NCBI GenBank assembly: GCA_026874595.1
Contig: CM049308.1
Coordinates: 25,012,367 to 25,076,366 of the forward strand
DNA length: 64,000 bases
Source of the DNA: Sipunculus nudus
Taxonomy: Eukaryota; Annelida; Sipuncula; Golfingiida; Sipunculidae
Direction of reading: 5' to 3'
Shown here: piece after piece, positions 50,275 to 60,442 of the stretch
Layout: each line of letters starts with the position of its first letter
Numbering within the stretch: position 1 is the first letter of the stretch
Translations under genes and position numbers: made by a program
Notes under the pieces: generated by a model
Told to the model about the DNA's origin: nothing
The model's input: the letters and a program-made list of their open reading frames with translations, nothing else
The model's database searches: none

Positions 50275-50410
50275 ACACGGTAGCGAAATCCACGTGGACC
50301 AAACCAGCGGGGACATGTTTGTTTCCCCGTGACTCATGACAACACAGCGGGAATCCGTTTATGGTACTTGCTCTGATACGCCATCTAGTGACAGAATTAC
50401 GTACCACTGG
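50275..50410 (-). promoter_or_regulatory. Conserved 5' block of gene C with TGACTCA
   Basis: TGACTCA at 50330-50336, 281 bp before the ATG. An upstream CACGTG and a CTCF-like CACTAGATGGCG (minus strand, near 50378-50390) are shared with B. A TTACGTCATGG sequence overlaps the start codon in B and C and resembles a CRE/ATF half-palindrome. Confidence 0.45.
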
Positions 50411-51597
50411 TTTCAGAGGCTTAGAACGCAGATTTGTAGTTTCTCATAAAGTTAACGTATGCATCACACATTAAAATAATAAGTATAATTAATTCATCAA
50501 TGGAACGAAAGTATATAAACCTAATTATTAAAATATTTTATTTCAAATATATAAATATTACTATCTGTATATCGGGGAGGGGGGATTACATTGACCACAC
50601 CCCTTTTGCTAAAGAGTCGGGGATATGTACCCTCACCCCCACACCCCCCGTATTCACGGCTAGTATTGCCCGTGAAGAAAGTACAGCCTCGTCTTGCGCC
50701 ATTGATATTTGGACACCCAAATAATCTTATGACAAACATTTAATTTTCACTTTAGAAAGTCAGTGGCCCGGCACACACTTTTTTGCGATTATTATAATAG
50801 TTGGATATTCCTGTTCAGTGTGTTCACTCCTCACGCAGCTGTTATACACTGCAGACGTTCCAGATCTCCATCGTTTAAACATAACACATTTGTACTCTCA
50901 TTCAGGGTGGATACAGGATTAAGGAAAAGGAGGGGCCAAACTTAGGAGGACAAATGTTGAAACTTAAGAAAAGGTCCCCGGGTCCGAAAGGGAGGGGGGG
51001 GGGGTTCAGGCCGCAAAAATTGGCCTGAAACCCTTACAATAAGGTTCCGGTGGCTTGAAAGGGGGAGGGGGGGCGGGGGGGGTCCATTCACGGAAATTTT
51101 TTATAAAAAGTAATATCCGGGTTTATGACACTTGTCTGCATGCATGAAGTTCAAACTTCATTTTTTATGTTGTTCGCTACATAATTTTATATATGTGTGG
51201 TTGTGTGTGATGATTGTGTGTGTGAAAACTGTGTGTGCGATCGAGGAAGCGAGATTGTTATTCAAGAAAATTCAACCTAGAGTCTTAATATTCTTAATTG
51301 TTATATCTTAATTTTAAAAACAAGAGAAATAGTTGCTATGGCGTTAAATCTTGAAAATTGACTCTTTGAGAAAAAGTCTCAATAATTACAATTAACTTAA
51401 ACTAAAAAATCATGCATGATTCATTAACAGCATGCTTTATTTAATTATCGCATGGTATTATTAAGATATAATGACAATGTATAATGACACTGTAAACAAG
51501 AATAATTTTTGTCCATGCCAATGACGGTCATAGCATTATCATTATTTAAATAAGAAATAAAATATTATATTTCTTGCCGAAAAAAAAACACACCTTA
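50411..51597. other. Spacer with G-rich runs
   Basis: No gene supported. About 50690-50760 is still homologous to 44700-44790 and 39973-40040 (TCTTGCG(C/T)C...ATATTTGG), showing that the ARF-like duplication units extend this far upstream. G runs of 8 to 13 at 50990-51082 could form quadruplexes. The rest is AT-rich. Confidence 0.45.
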
Positions 51598-51895
51598 GGC
51601 CAAAATAAAAAAAGAGTATGGTTCTCAGGCACTTTTTTTCAGAAATCAATGTGGGCGGCCGCTTTTTTTATTTTAATTTTTTTGGTATGTTTCGATAAAA
51701 ATGTCAAATGATAAGGGGAAAAACATGAAAATAACAGTTTTATTTTGCTAAATAAATAAAAACACTACAAAACAAAGGAAATTGTATGGTTTTATCTTCT
51801 TGAAAGAAATGTCGGAGCGGCAGCAGCTCAAACTTGGAAAGTTTTTATTGAAAATCAAAATAAGAATTTTTTTTTAAATTGATGCGGGCGGTGCC
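51598..51895. mobile_element. PIF/Harbinger-type MITE, third copy, right end deleted
   Basis: Diverged relative of 13318-13659, flanked by TTA on both sides (51595-51597 and 51896-51898). The left terminal repeat is kept (GGCCAAAATA... GGTTCTCAGGCAC). The right one stops at GTGCC: the missing ~30 bp lie between two GCC triplets in the intact element, as expected of a short microhomology deletion. Confidence 0.75.
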
Positions 51896-51898
51896 TTA

Positions 51899-52963
51899 AC
51901 ATTCTGTTTCAGTCTCCGGCTACGTGTTAACAAATTTTAAAGATTTGACCTTCCGCCACTAAGAAATGAGTATATGTTACATAGGTATATCATATAGGTA
52001 TATTACTACGACATTTATCCATAAAGGCAATTATGCTGGGCAGGTAGGCGCATATTCAGTTCAGTCTTTTTTACGTTATAACTGGCCCGGTTTTTAACAG
52101 CTTTTTAGTACCGTATATGTAATAATTTATATTAAATATTCTATTCTGATAATACAGAAATTTCATAACCATCATATTGCAGAATATTGCATATATCAAG
52201 AAATAAGAAGTTGCCATACTATCTGAGAGTACAGAGTGGATCTATTGAAACAGGCAAATTGCTCTATCCACTGCAACACGGTAGGGGAGAAAATGACAAC
52301 GTTGAAAGTGTGTCAAGGCTGTGGTTATAGTGTGGTTGAACAAGCGTTGTAAACCTTACGCGCAAGACCCGTGGTCGAACGTAGTTTAAAGATCCTGCAT
52401 GATAAGGTAAGCAGATTTATGGTAACTGTATGAGCGAGGGAGTCGTCCAAAGCCTGTGTGAGTATGAGTCATATCACCTCACTGGAAAGAAGGTATATGA
52501 TATGTTGTGACATGTAAGTTATATGATTCGTTCAGTTGCATGTACAGTTCCTGTGTTTCTCTGCTAACAGTTGTATACCACAGTTACAACACACAAGTGA
52601 CTCCGGTTAGATAAAACCGGATCCCGTAGCAGGACCAAATATCGAATTAATGTAATTTTATCGGACTGTCACGCAAGAACTGAAGCAAGTACAGAGAAGA
52701 TCTCTTGGAGCCATTATCCACCCCATGTCGCCTTGTGGCAGAGAAAATAAGAATAAAAAAAACAGAAGCTAACATGGAAATGCTATTGAATATTACTGTA
52801 TTGCATCACTCGTATTAAACGGAGTTCCCCGTTTGTTACTATAAATAGGATCGAACTTTCCCGGAAGTAAATTAACAATATAGGGCGCTCTGTTTGATCT
52901 GGTTTCAACCACAGGAGACTGTATCTTACCAGAACTATTTCAGGATCCCGTCTTTGCATCGAA
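51899..52963. other. Non-coding spacer
   Basis: No gene or RNA recognised; moderately AT-rich, unique as far as I can see. The last 8 bases (52956-52963) are the target-site duplication of the hAT element. Confidence 0.4.
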
Positions 52964-53924
52964 CAGGGTTGGAAGCAGGTACATGTTACAGTACCCAGGT
53001 ACAGGTATTTTAGAAAGTACTTAGGTACAAGTCAATTTCAAAGACATTTGAATTGATGATAACCGATAAATTTCATATACAGATACCTGATAATAAGATG
53101 TTGTAGAATGACAGAATATATTATTAAGAGTATTAAATGATCACTTCCTATGTCTTCAAGAAAAATACACTACAGGCAAATACAAAAATGATAAATATAC
53201 GAAGTTGATAAATTTACAAAGTTATTAATACAGAAAGCTGAAACCTCATTCATATCTTTAATATCACGAATCAAAACTTAAGTCTATATTTTAAGAACAA
53301 TAAACATGTTAATTACAGAAAGTCACGCAATTAATATTTTGAAAATTAAGAGCAAATAAATTTAAGGCAGGGGATTTTTTTTCTGTAAAATTTTGTGTTT
53401 TGGCTGATGTTGAGAGTTAGTGATAATCATATAGTATGTATATTCATTGCTTCTTCTTTCACTCTTCACCAGTGTTCTGTGAAAACTAGACAAGTTTTCT
53501 ACTTGGCGTATTTGAGCATCACTTTTCATATCCTTTGTTGGTTGTCCTTTACTTTCTGCTGATAATGTCACATTGAACTTCCTGTTTAGAAGTTTGAGGT
53601 TCACTTGCTTGCTAATAGCCAAGATAGCCCACTCAATTTCAAAGGCTGCAGGGAAGAAAGCTTGGTAATTACCCCAGGCTTGGTTAGGTAACTGTCCTGA
53701 AAGGGGTGATAGCTTTGAACATGTAATTGACTCAAATCTGACCAGCGATGTCCATTTCCTGCATCGTAAATTTAGGCCCTACCTTGAGTGCCTTATACCA
53801 GGTACAGGTACTTTTGTTCCAGGTACAGGTACCAGGTCCTTCCTATTTATGACATCCAGGTACTGGTATTCTGAACTGTGTACCTAAGTAAACGGACAGG
53901 TAAAAGTACCTGGCCTCAACCCTG
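52964..53924. mobile_element. Non-autonomous hAT element, 961 bp, with 8-bp target duplication
   Basis: It starts CAGGGTTGGAAGCAGGTAC and ends GTACCTGGCCTCAACCCTG, imperfect inverted repeats of about 19 bp. It is flanked by GCATCGAA on each side (52956-52963 and 53925-53932). An 8-bp target duplication with CAGGG ends is the signature of hAT transposons. Sub-terminal AGGTAC motifs recur many times at both ends, as transposase binding sites often do. The 86-codon frame inside (53362-53622, minus) resembles no transposase I know. Confidence 0.85.
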
Positions 53925-54189
53925 GCATCGAAGCCACCAAATTTTTTCTGTTTCTGTGATTATAAAGTATTGGCCAATGGCCAACGACGTTCAGCTGAAT
54001 TCAAGGAGCCTTGAACAATAGGGGCAAAAACGACTCCCAGAGTGCCAAAAATCATGTATTTTGCCAAAAGACCTTAGATATAGGTTACAGTGACCTTATT
54101 CTACATCCAGCTTCTACCATTTTTGCTCATCTAACTAATAGAGTGTTACAATCATGATCTTTCACATAGCTTGCAGGACAAAGGTCATA

Positions 54190-55040
54190 GTGGAATTTCA
54201 GGTTTCCAAGGAGATTTTTAATGGACCCCTGTCAGGGTCATGTATGAAGATTTTAGGCCAAATGGATACAGTTTGTGCCCCATCTGACTCACTAAATGCT
54301 TAAAAATCATGTTTTCTCCCATAATTAGTAAAATATAGGTTACCATGACCTAATTTAAGGTTTCCAGGGAGATTTGCCTAGGACCTCCCTGGATGTCAAG
54401 CGAGAAGATGCTAGGTTCAACGGTTACGATTTCTGTCCTGTTAACGGAAGAACGCTTCACTTGAAGGTCTCAAAAGAGAGAAAAAAATGCGTTAAAAAAC
54501 AGGTGGCACCACCTTTGCAGGAACTAATGAAATTCTCCATGATCAATATGCATGCAAAGTTATTGAGATACAAGAACTTTTGAATAAAATTATTATTATT
54601 TCGGTGGTACGTTCGAGCCCACTAACTTGGAGGATATGGGTAATACAGACCAAATATCGGGTGTCCAAGGAGATTTTTCATCGACATCCCTTGGTGTCAA
54701 GTTAGAAGATTCAAAATCCAACGCTTGCGATTTGTGCCCTGTTAAAAATGCGTAAACATTCGAAAATATACAGATAACGCCAACAGTCTGCGGAAACTAA
54801 TGAAACACTTCATGATCAATATGCATGCTAAGAATCATGGCGATCAAAGCATCAGTTATTCAGAGACTGGAGCTTTTGTATCAAATTTTTAATTATTCTG
54901 GGGGATACTTAGCTCGGAAGCTATGGGTAACAGAGAACTAATTTCAGGTTTCCAAGGAGATTTTTATGGACCTCCCTGGATGTCAAAATAGAATTTCTAG
55001 GTTTCACGGTTACGATTTGTGTCCTGTTATATTATATATT
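54190..55040. repeat. Degenerate tandem array, period about 290 bp
   Basis: Four starts of the same module, (T)TTCCAAGGAGATTTTT, lie at about 54204, 54361, 54662 and 54949. Later modules also share GGATGTCAAG/AAAAGAA, GGTTACGATTT and TGTCCTGTTA. The first unit is truncated. Old divergence; class unknown. The 69-codon frame at 54374-54583 lies inside one unit. Confidence 0.65.
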
Positions 55041-55785
55041 AATTTTGACACCCTACTTCCCACAAAATTAGCATTTTGATTTTCAGAAGAAATTTACTGA
55101 TTTTGAGCCCCAGCCGTTTGGACATTTCTTTCGAGAAAATAACAAAATATTTTAAATTCTTTTATCATCATGTTGTCCCGTATTTATTTTAATTAAAAAA
55201 AAAGAATTAAAAGATATAACAATCGCCGATCCGCAGTGATTTCTTTAAAAAAATGTCTGAGAATGTCTGGAAAGTAATTAAAAATTATCAATCGACCAAT
55301 TTTTTCTTGATTTTACGTTGTTTGCATTGTAATGTAATGTTTGACAACATGTGTCCATCTCGGTAATTTACTTGTACATTATTGACGCTCGTACACGTAG
55401 GCTTTGTCAACTATGTATGAAAGATTCCCTTTTTATCCCTTTTTTAATGCTTGTGTCGCTGTCCTATGTTAATAAGTGAAGTAGTAAACAATAAATAATA
55501 AAATTAATAATCAAATTATAAACAAAATGGTCAGTTGTTTTCTATTAATATTAAACAGATTGCTTGGTCTGATGTGGAACAATGTTTACTCCTAAAATTA
55601 ATATGACTACCAGAAAGAAAAGCATACATTCATATATGTTATATATTTCATTTTCCATGTTTTTTTTCGTAGAAAACTCAATTATTAACTATATGGTTAC
55701 ATCTATATTGTTCGATTACTTTTGGTTTACAGGACTAACCTCTCATATGTGAATATGAATATGAATATAATATTTTGTTCAACAG
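55041..55785. other. 5' flank or intron of the Mab-21 gene
   Basis: AT-rich with no gene. It ends in a good acceptor, TTTTGTTCAACAG, at 55784, so it is probably the intron after a non-coding first exon that I cannot place. Confidence 0.4.
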
Positions 55786-55797
55786 GAATTCATCATA

Positions 55798-57957
55798 ATG
55801 GCTTTGAAGGTTGACCCATTGAGTGCGACACCTGAGGCTTTATTATCGGTCGCTGTGCGGTTTTTCTTTCCTGATACCGAAGACCACCCAGAAAAGAAAC
55901 TGCTGAGCCCTTGTCTCATTACCCTAGAAGAGGACCAATTAAAAACTCCATATTACGTCACAGGGAGTTTAAGCGAAGACCTGAATGTTCCTTATCTGAT
56001 CAACAAAGCGACCTTGCAACACTTAAGTGACACTGACGTAGATATGATGGACAGAATTCATTTGCCAGGTAACCCTACCCTTGAAACCAGCGGTACCCAT
56101 AAGTCTTTGCGGCCGGGGTACTGTTATATCAGGTGCAATGAACTTCCTCCAATACAAAGTCCACTCAGGCGCCATCTTATAAAGAAAGACAACAAATTTT
56201 ATATGAGCAAGACTTTTGTCTATCATCATTGTGGAAATATTTACGAACACAAGATGTGGAAGGCACCAGAAACAATTATCATAAATGAAGATGAAATCCA
56301 ACGTCTTAAAGTCGAAAAAGGAAAGGAATTCACAAGCCCAGCGATCACGTTCGGAGCGAGATCTCGCGATATGGATGTTGTTCCTGCATTTTCATTCTCA
56401 TGGCCCGATGCTGCGAGCGCCTGGAAATCAAGAAAGAGAAAATCAGGCTGGCCAAGCAGGAAGACCGTAAACGAAGCTGTCAAAACAGGATGTCACGTGG
56501 TGAGCAAATCACATCCGTTAAGTCCGATGTCAAATATCGAATGGCGTTTCTCTTTCTCATTCGCTGAAAAAGCACTTGCACAAACGCTGACGCCATTACA
56601 AAAGCTTTGTTATAAAGTATCCAAAGCTTTGGTGAAACGTCATACGAATACATCTACGTCAGACATTCCGAGTTATTTCCTGAAGACAACATTATTCTGG
56701 GTTTGTGAAGACATCCCACAATCTGTATGGAAGACGCCAACTCTCGGTTCCATGTTGCTGCACATATTTGATCAGCTGATCCGTTTTCTGGCAAATCACA
56801 ATCTTCCGAACTACTTTCTTCCGCAAGCAAATCTCATAGACCATGTACCACGTGATGTGCTTCAGCAGTGGCTTAAATGCCTTGGAGTGATTCGACGTAA
56901 CCCTCTGAGAGCTATGGTGCAGTTTCACGCTGTGTATACCTCCAATCATCCTACAGGGACCCTCCCAAATAACATCTTAAACGCAATGGAGATGTTGCGA
57001 CAGACCGCCGACCAACAGAGTTCAATGCATCAAAAATTGTCGACCGCTCTGAGGACCCTGGCTGTGTACTACGGCGTTGACGGCAGACACAACATGGTCT
57101 TATCTATAGGCAAAGTGTTTTTTAATCTTTTCTCAGATCAGCAAACCATCAGACTCCAAGAACAAGACAAACTCAGTATCACAGCAGAACTTCTAATCCT
57201 CAGAAAACTGTATTCGCAATTAATCGACTTGGTTAATCTTGACGACATTTATACATTGCGCCCCTATGTCTCGGATGTGTTTACAGTGATGAACAAAGAT
57301 ATGATGTTGTCATACCTTCACGCTGAGCTAGCATGTCTCCATTACCAGACAGCGTGCCTGCGTGGTATTCCAGAACCGGCAAAACTTGAGCACACTGCAA
57401 AAGCGAAAAACTTTTTCAATAAAGCAACAAGGAGTCCCCATACTCCCTCTTGTGTGAAAGTTAAACATGCACAATATCTGCTACAGACCTCGGAGTACGA
57501 TTCAGCATTGCCCTTACTGATGGAAGTAATCGGTGAAAAGGAACTGCCTCTGGACTACCGTCTATATACAACAGTGTCTTACACAAGATTCACAGTTTTT
57601 GCAATGGAAAAAATTCTCTCACCTGACGTTATTGGACAAGCGGAAGTCAATTACAAGACGCATGCGCTCGCGTATTATCTCTTAAACATATGTGCTCAGG
57701 AAACTCGCAGGAAAATCAGTGTACCAAAAGTGTCCGAGTTCAGTGGAGATTGTACTGATGTGGTACAAATGGCGATCAATGACGCGGAGTTTTTGTACTT
57801 TGAGGGGTGTTGGTTGCTACGCTCTGCTTGCTGGTTTCCTGCCTTCTGGGTCTTTCTTCAAGCCTTCAGACGCGCAGATTGCAAATCATACGACAAGATG
57901 TGGTATTGTGTAGCCAAATTATACTGGTTTTTGAAAGTAATGCATGACGTATGGTGA
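55798..57957 (+). CDS. Mab-21 domain / cGAS-like receptor (cGLR) family protein, 719 aa
   Basis: A single long coding exon, GC-richer than its flanks; an acceptor 13 nt before the ATG implies a spliced 5' UTR. The N-terminal nucleotidyltransferase lobe has GS at residues 56-57 (TGSLSEDL) and DVD at 80-82 (SDTDVDMM). The third acid, D193, is in DMDVVPAF. These correspond to the metal-binding residues of cGAS-like enzymes. The helical Mab-21 lobe includes IEWRFSFSFAEKAL (247-260) and LTPLQKLCYKVSKALVKRH (264-282). Residues about 390-719 are a further, mostly helical region, longer than in MAB21L proteins (about 360 aa) but common in mollusc Mab-21 expansions. There is no cGAS-type zinc thumb that I can see. 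The family includes nucleic-acid sensors making cyclic dinucleotides and inactive developmental members; intact residues allow, but do not prove, catalysis. Confidence 0.88.
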   Translation: MALKVDPLSATPEALLSVAVRFFFPDTEDHPEKKLLSPCLITLEEDQLKTPYYVTGSLSEDLNVPYLINKATLQHLSDTDVDMMDRIHLPGNPTLETSGTHKSLRPGYCYIRCNELPPIQSPLRRHLIKKDNKFYMSKTFVYHHCGNIYEHKMWKAPETIIINEDEIQRLKVEKGKEFTSPAITFGARSRDMDVVPAFSFSWPDAASAWKSRKRKSGWPSRKTVNEAVKTGCHVVSKSHPLSPMSNIEWRFSFSFAEKALAQTLTPLQKLCYKVSKALVKRHTNTSTSDIPSYFLKTTLFWVCEDIPQSVWKTPTLGSMLLHIFDQLIRFLANHNLPNYFLPQANLIDHVPRDVLQQWLKCLGVIRRNPLRAMVQFHAVYTSNHPTGTLPNNILNAMEMLRQTADQQSSMHQKLSTALRTLAVYYGVDGRHNMVLSIGKVFFNLFSDQQTIRLQEQDKLSITAELLILRKLYSQLIDLVNLDDIYTLRPYVSDVFTVMNKDMMLSYLHAELACLHYQTACLRGIPEPAKLEHTAKAKNFFNKATRSPHTPSCVKVKHAQYLLQTSEYDSALPLLMEVIGEKELPLDYRLYTTVSYTRFTVFAMEKILSPDVIGQAEVNYKTHALAYYLLNICAQETRRKISVPKVSEFSGDCTDVVQMAINDAEFLYFEGCWLLRSACWFPAFWVFLQAFRRADCKSYDKMWYCVAKLYWFLKVMHDVW

Positions 57958-58261
57958 GAACTCTACCAGAGACGCGCTTCACAGATCTCAATATAAAATT
58001 ATACCTGGATATATAAGTTATCAGATATGTTTTATCGATAAATTAGCTTTTCCATCTATTGTGAGCTAGAGGCTTTCATTCTGTAGACCATCTTTCTAAA
58101 GAACATGATGAATTAAAACTTTGCGAGCTTGCATAAATATTCCAGTCAGCTTGACACACTTAGATTTGGTACAACGCAGAGAATTACTATGCAGCCGGAT
58201 TGCTCGTACACTGCGTACTAGTACAATGCTTTGTATATAGTAATGTATGACGTTGGGTGAT

Positions 58262-58267
58262 AATAAA
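58262..58267 (+). terminator. AATAAA signal of the Mab-21 gene
   Basis: Canonical hexamer about 305 nt after the TGA stop. Confidence 0.5.
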
Positions 58268-60240
58268 GTAGATTCACCATATATACCAAATTCATATTAT
58301 AAAATTGTCGGATAGTTTTGATGAATTTATTTGCTTTGTCTTGTTTGTGATGGTGGTAATTATTTGATTATACAGGATAATTTGATTGGTCTGAGAAAAT
58401 ATTCCAATCATTTTGAAATCCTGTACTTGGTATAAGTCTAAGATTAAGTACCGATTGATCCACTTTCATATTCATTAAGCCCGCGGCTGTCCGTCACATG
58501 ATAATGGTACAGGCTTTACTGAAAAATCTTAGTGAAAATACAATCACTCATTCCACCGGAATGTTTTTATCACTTTCAAGTCCCTAGAAAGGCTCCTACG
58601 AATCTAAGGTTCATTTCAAATGAAAGTATATGCTGCACATTGGTATATGTTTGTCAAGTAAGGAACCTATAGGTTTATAAACCCATATCACACCGTAACA
58701 TTTAATAAAAGCTATAGAGCCGTTTGCCAATTTTGAACAAAAATGTATATTTAACATATTTGATAGAGTTTGGTGACCCATGTAAAGACAAAGCTCACGC
58801 TCTATGCGGCATGATTTTGTAGTATTTATAAATATCGTATTGTGCTGCACAAAGTATGTTTTCCAGTTGTTCATGCTTGGAGAATATATATAGTGAAAGC
58901 TCTTTTAGATGCATTTAAACCTACACGTCCGTGGCCAAGCAGAAAACATTAACCGGTAACCCTGTAGGCATCCAACGATGAGAAATAAATTTAAGTAAAT
59001 GACCTTTGTTTAACTTTAAATATGTTATTTGAAATATGCCTTCAGCATTTTCTTCAGTTTTGTCATCACTATTTATATAGACAGGAGAATTTGATTGCTA
59101 ATAAACCTTGCATGCACCTCTTACACATGTCTGTGTTTTTGCCTGCGGTTATGATCCTTTGTGTGTTTGAGTGAGTATAAAAGAAAACTTCTGCTATATT
59201 TTCACAATATTTCCTGTTTAAAATCCTAGGATTTAAAATTTATTTATAATTTAAATAAAAAAGTAAAGAGCTTTCCCCCACGAAATGGTGTCGAGGCTCT
59301 TGTTAAGTGAACCGTAGTGGGGTTAAGTGTTGCGTCTTCATGATTTAAATAAATATAACTTGCCACAGTACGGCATTGTATGTCTATAGCACTATGTACC
59401 ATACGTGGGCCTATAGCAATACTTCCCTCACAATACGGTTAACGATAAAATATGGTATTTTTAAGTTTAGATTCATAGTCACATTCCTTAGTTCGTCTTT
59501 GAAAGATAGCATCCCCTTTTACGAGAGTTATTTTCAAAATTCCAAAAGTTAAATTTATTTCCAAACAATTAGCCAGTCAGATGCCCCACATAAGTTCTGG
59601 GCTATGAATTTCAGCTTACACGTCTTGTATGGCGTTCATAAACATTTATATTAAATTTCTCGCGCCGTTTTCCATCAGGCGATCATATATATAGTCACGT
59701 ACCGATACAGAGGCAACTGACGATAGAGATACACTATTTGAATTTTTCATCTTGATGTATATCTGTGAACCGGGGTATCTTTACGGTCTTATCTAGCATA
59801 AATTATGAAAAATTTGTATTGACTGAATATATACAAAGGATCAGTTGTTACAGAGCTGGCTTGCTCGCCATAACCATTGGCTGTTGTCTGAAGGAAAAAA
59901 AAATATTTTTCTTGTATAGGCCTTTTAAATCTGCGCTGTCTTTGATGATCATGCTATGGCATACCGGGGCCAGTGCGTGTATGTGTGTGTGTGAGGGGGG
60001 GGGGATATGTAACCCCTTACAAACCTTGAAAATGTTCACTATGTTTCTACATAACTCCAAAATTAATTGAATATATTCTTTAAGCTATACTGGAAATATA
60101 AAAAAGTAGTTTAATTCATGGTCTAACTTGTAATTAAAGTTTTCTTTTTTAGTGTGTGTTGTGTCCGACTTTAGATCAATCCCCAGGACCGCCCCCCCCC
60201 CCCTCTCATACCTTTATAAAAAATCCTTAACCCGGCCCTG
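58268..60240. other. Non-coding DNA after the Mab-21 gene
   Basis: No gene or RNA supported. A G-run (about 59996-60004) and a C-run (about 60192-60203) lie in an AT-rich background; frames near them are short. Confidence 0.45.
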
Positions 60241-60442
60241 CACAGCTGTCCACGACAAACAGAAGGCCTTACGCCTTTCCGTAGTAGTGCTGCCAGAATA
60301 CGACGTTTTTCCTGACCTCCGATGTCCCACATAGTTTAGGTCACGCCGGGGCACGTTGTCACGGTCTCAACGTTAAACCCGATCGTTGGTCTGGTGGTCA
60401 CGTTCTCGTTCAGTTTGATTTTATACAATAATGTGGTCTTTC
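60241..60442 (-). pseudogene. ARF-like GTPase copy E, exon 2 remnant with canonical Gly-Gly-Gln
   Basis: A CACAG acceptor is followed at 60442 by [13 protein letters not shown], the start of ARF exon 2. An in-frame TAA (60338-60336) interrupts GVT-TMW. The G3 box then reads WDIGGQEK, with the Gln codon at 60314-60312, the ordinary ARF form, unlike copies A to D. A 1-nt shift follows; in the shifted frame WQHYYGKA, another stop, and GLLFVVDSC can be read, then homology ends. I found no exon 1 or 3 nearby. Its WQHYY sequence after switch II is also nearer to typical ARFs (WRHYF) than the YVHYF of A and C. Confidence 0.85.

Noticed and set aside
53362-53622. 86-codon frame as a transposase
   Set aside because: Too short and without the hAT dimerisation or catalytic motifs; the element is non-autonomous.
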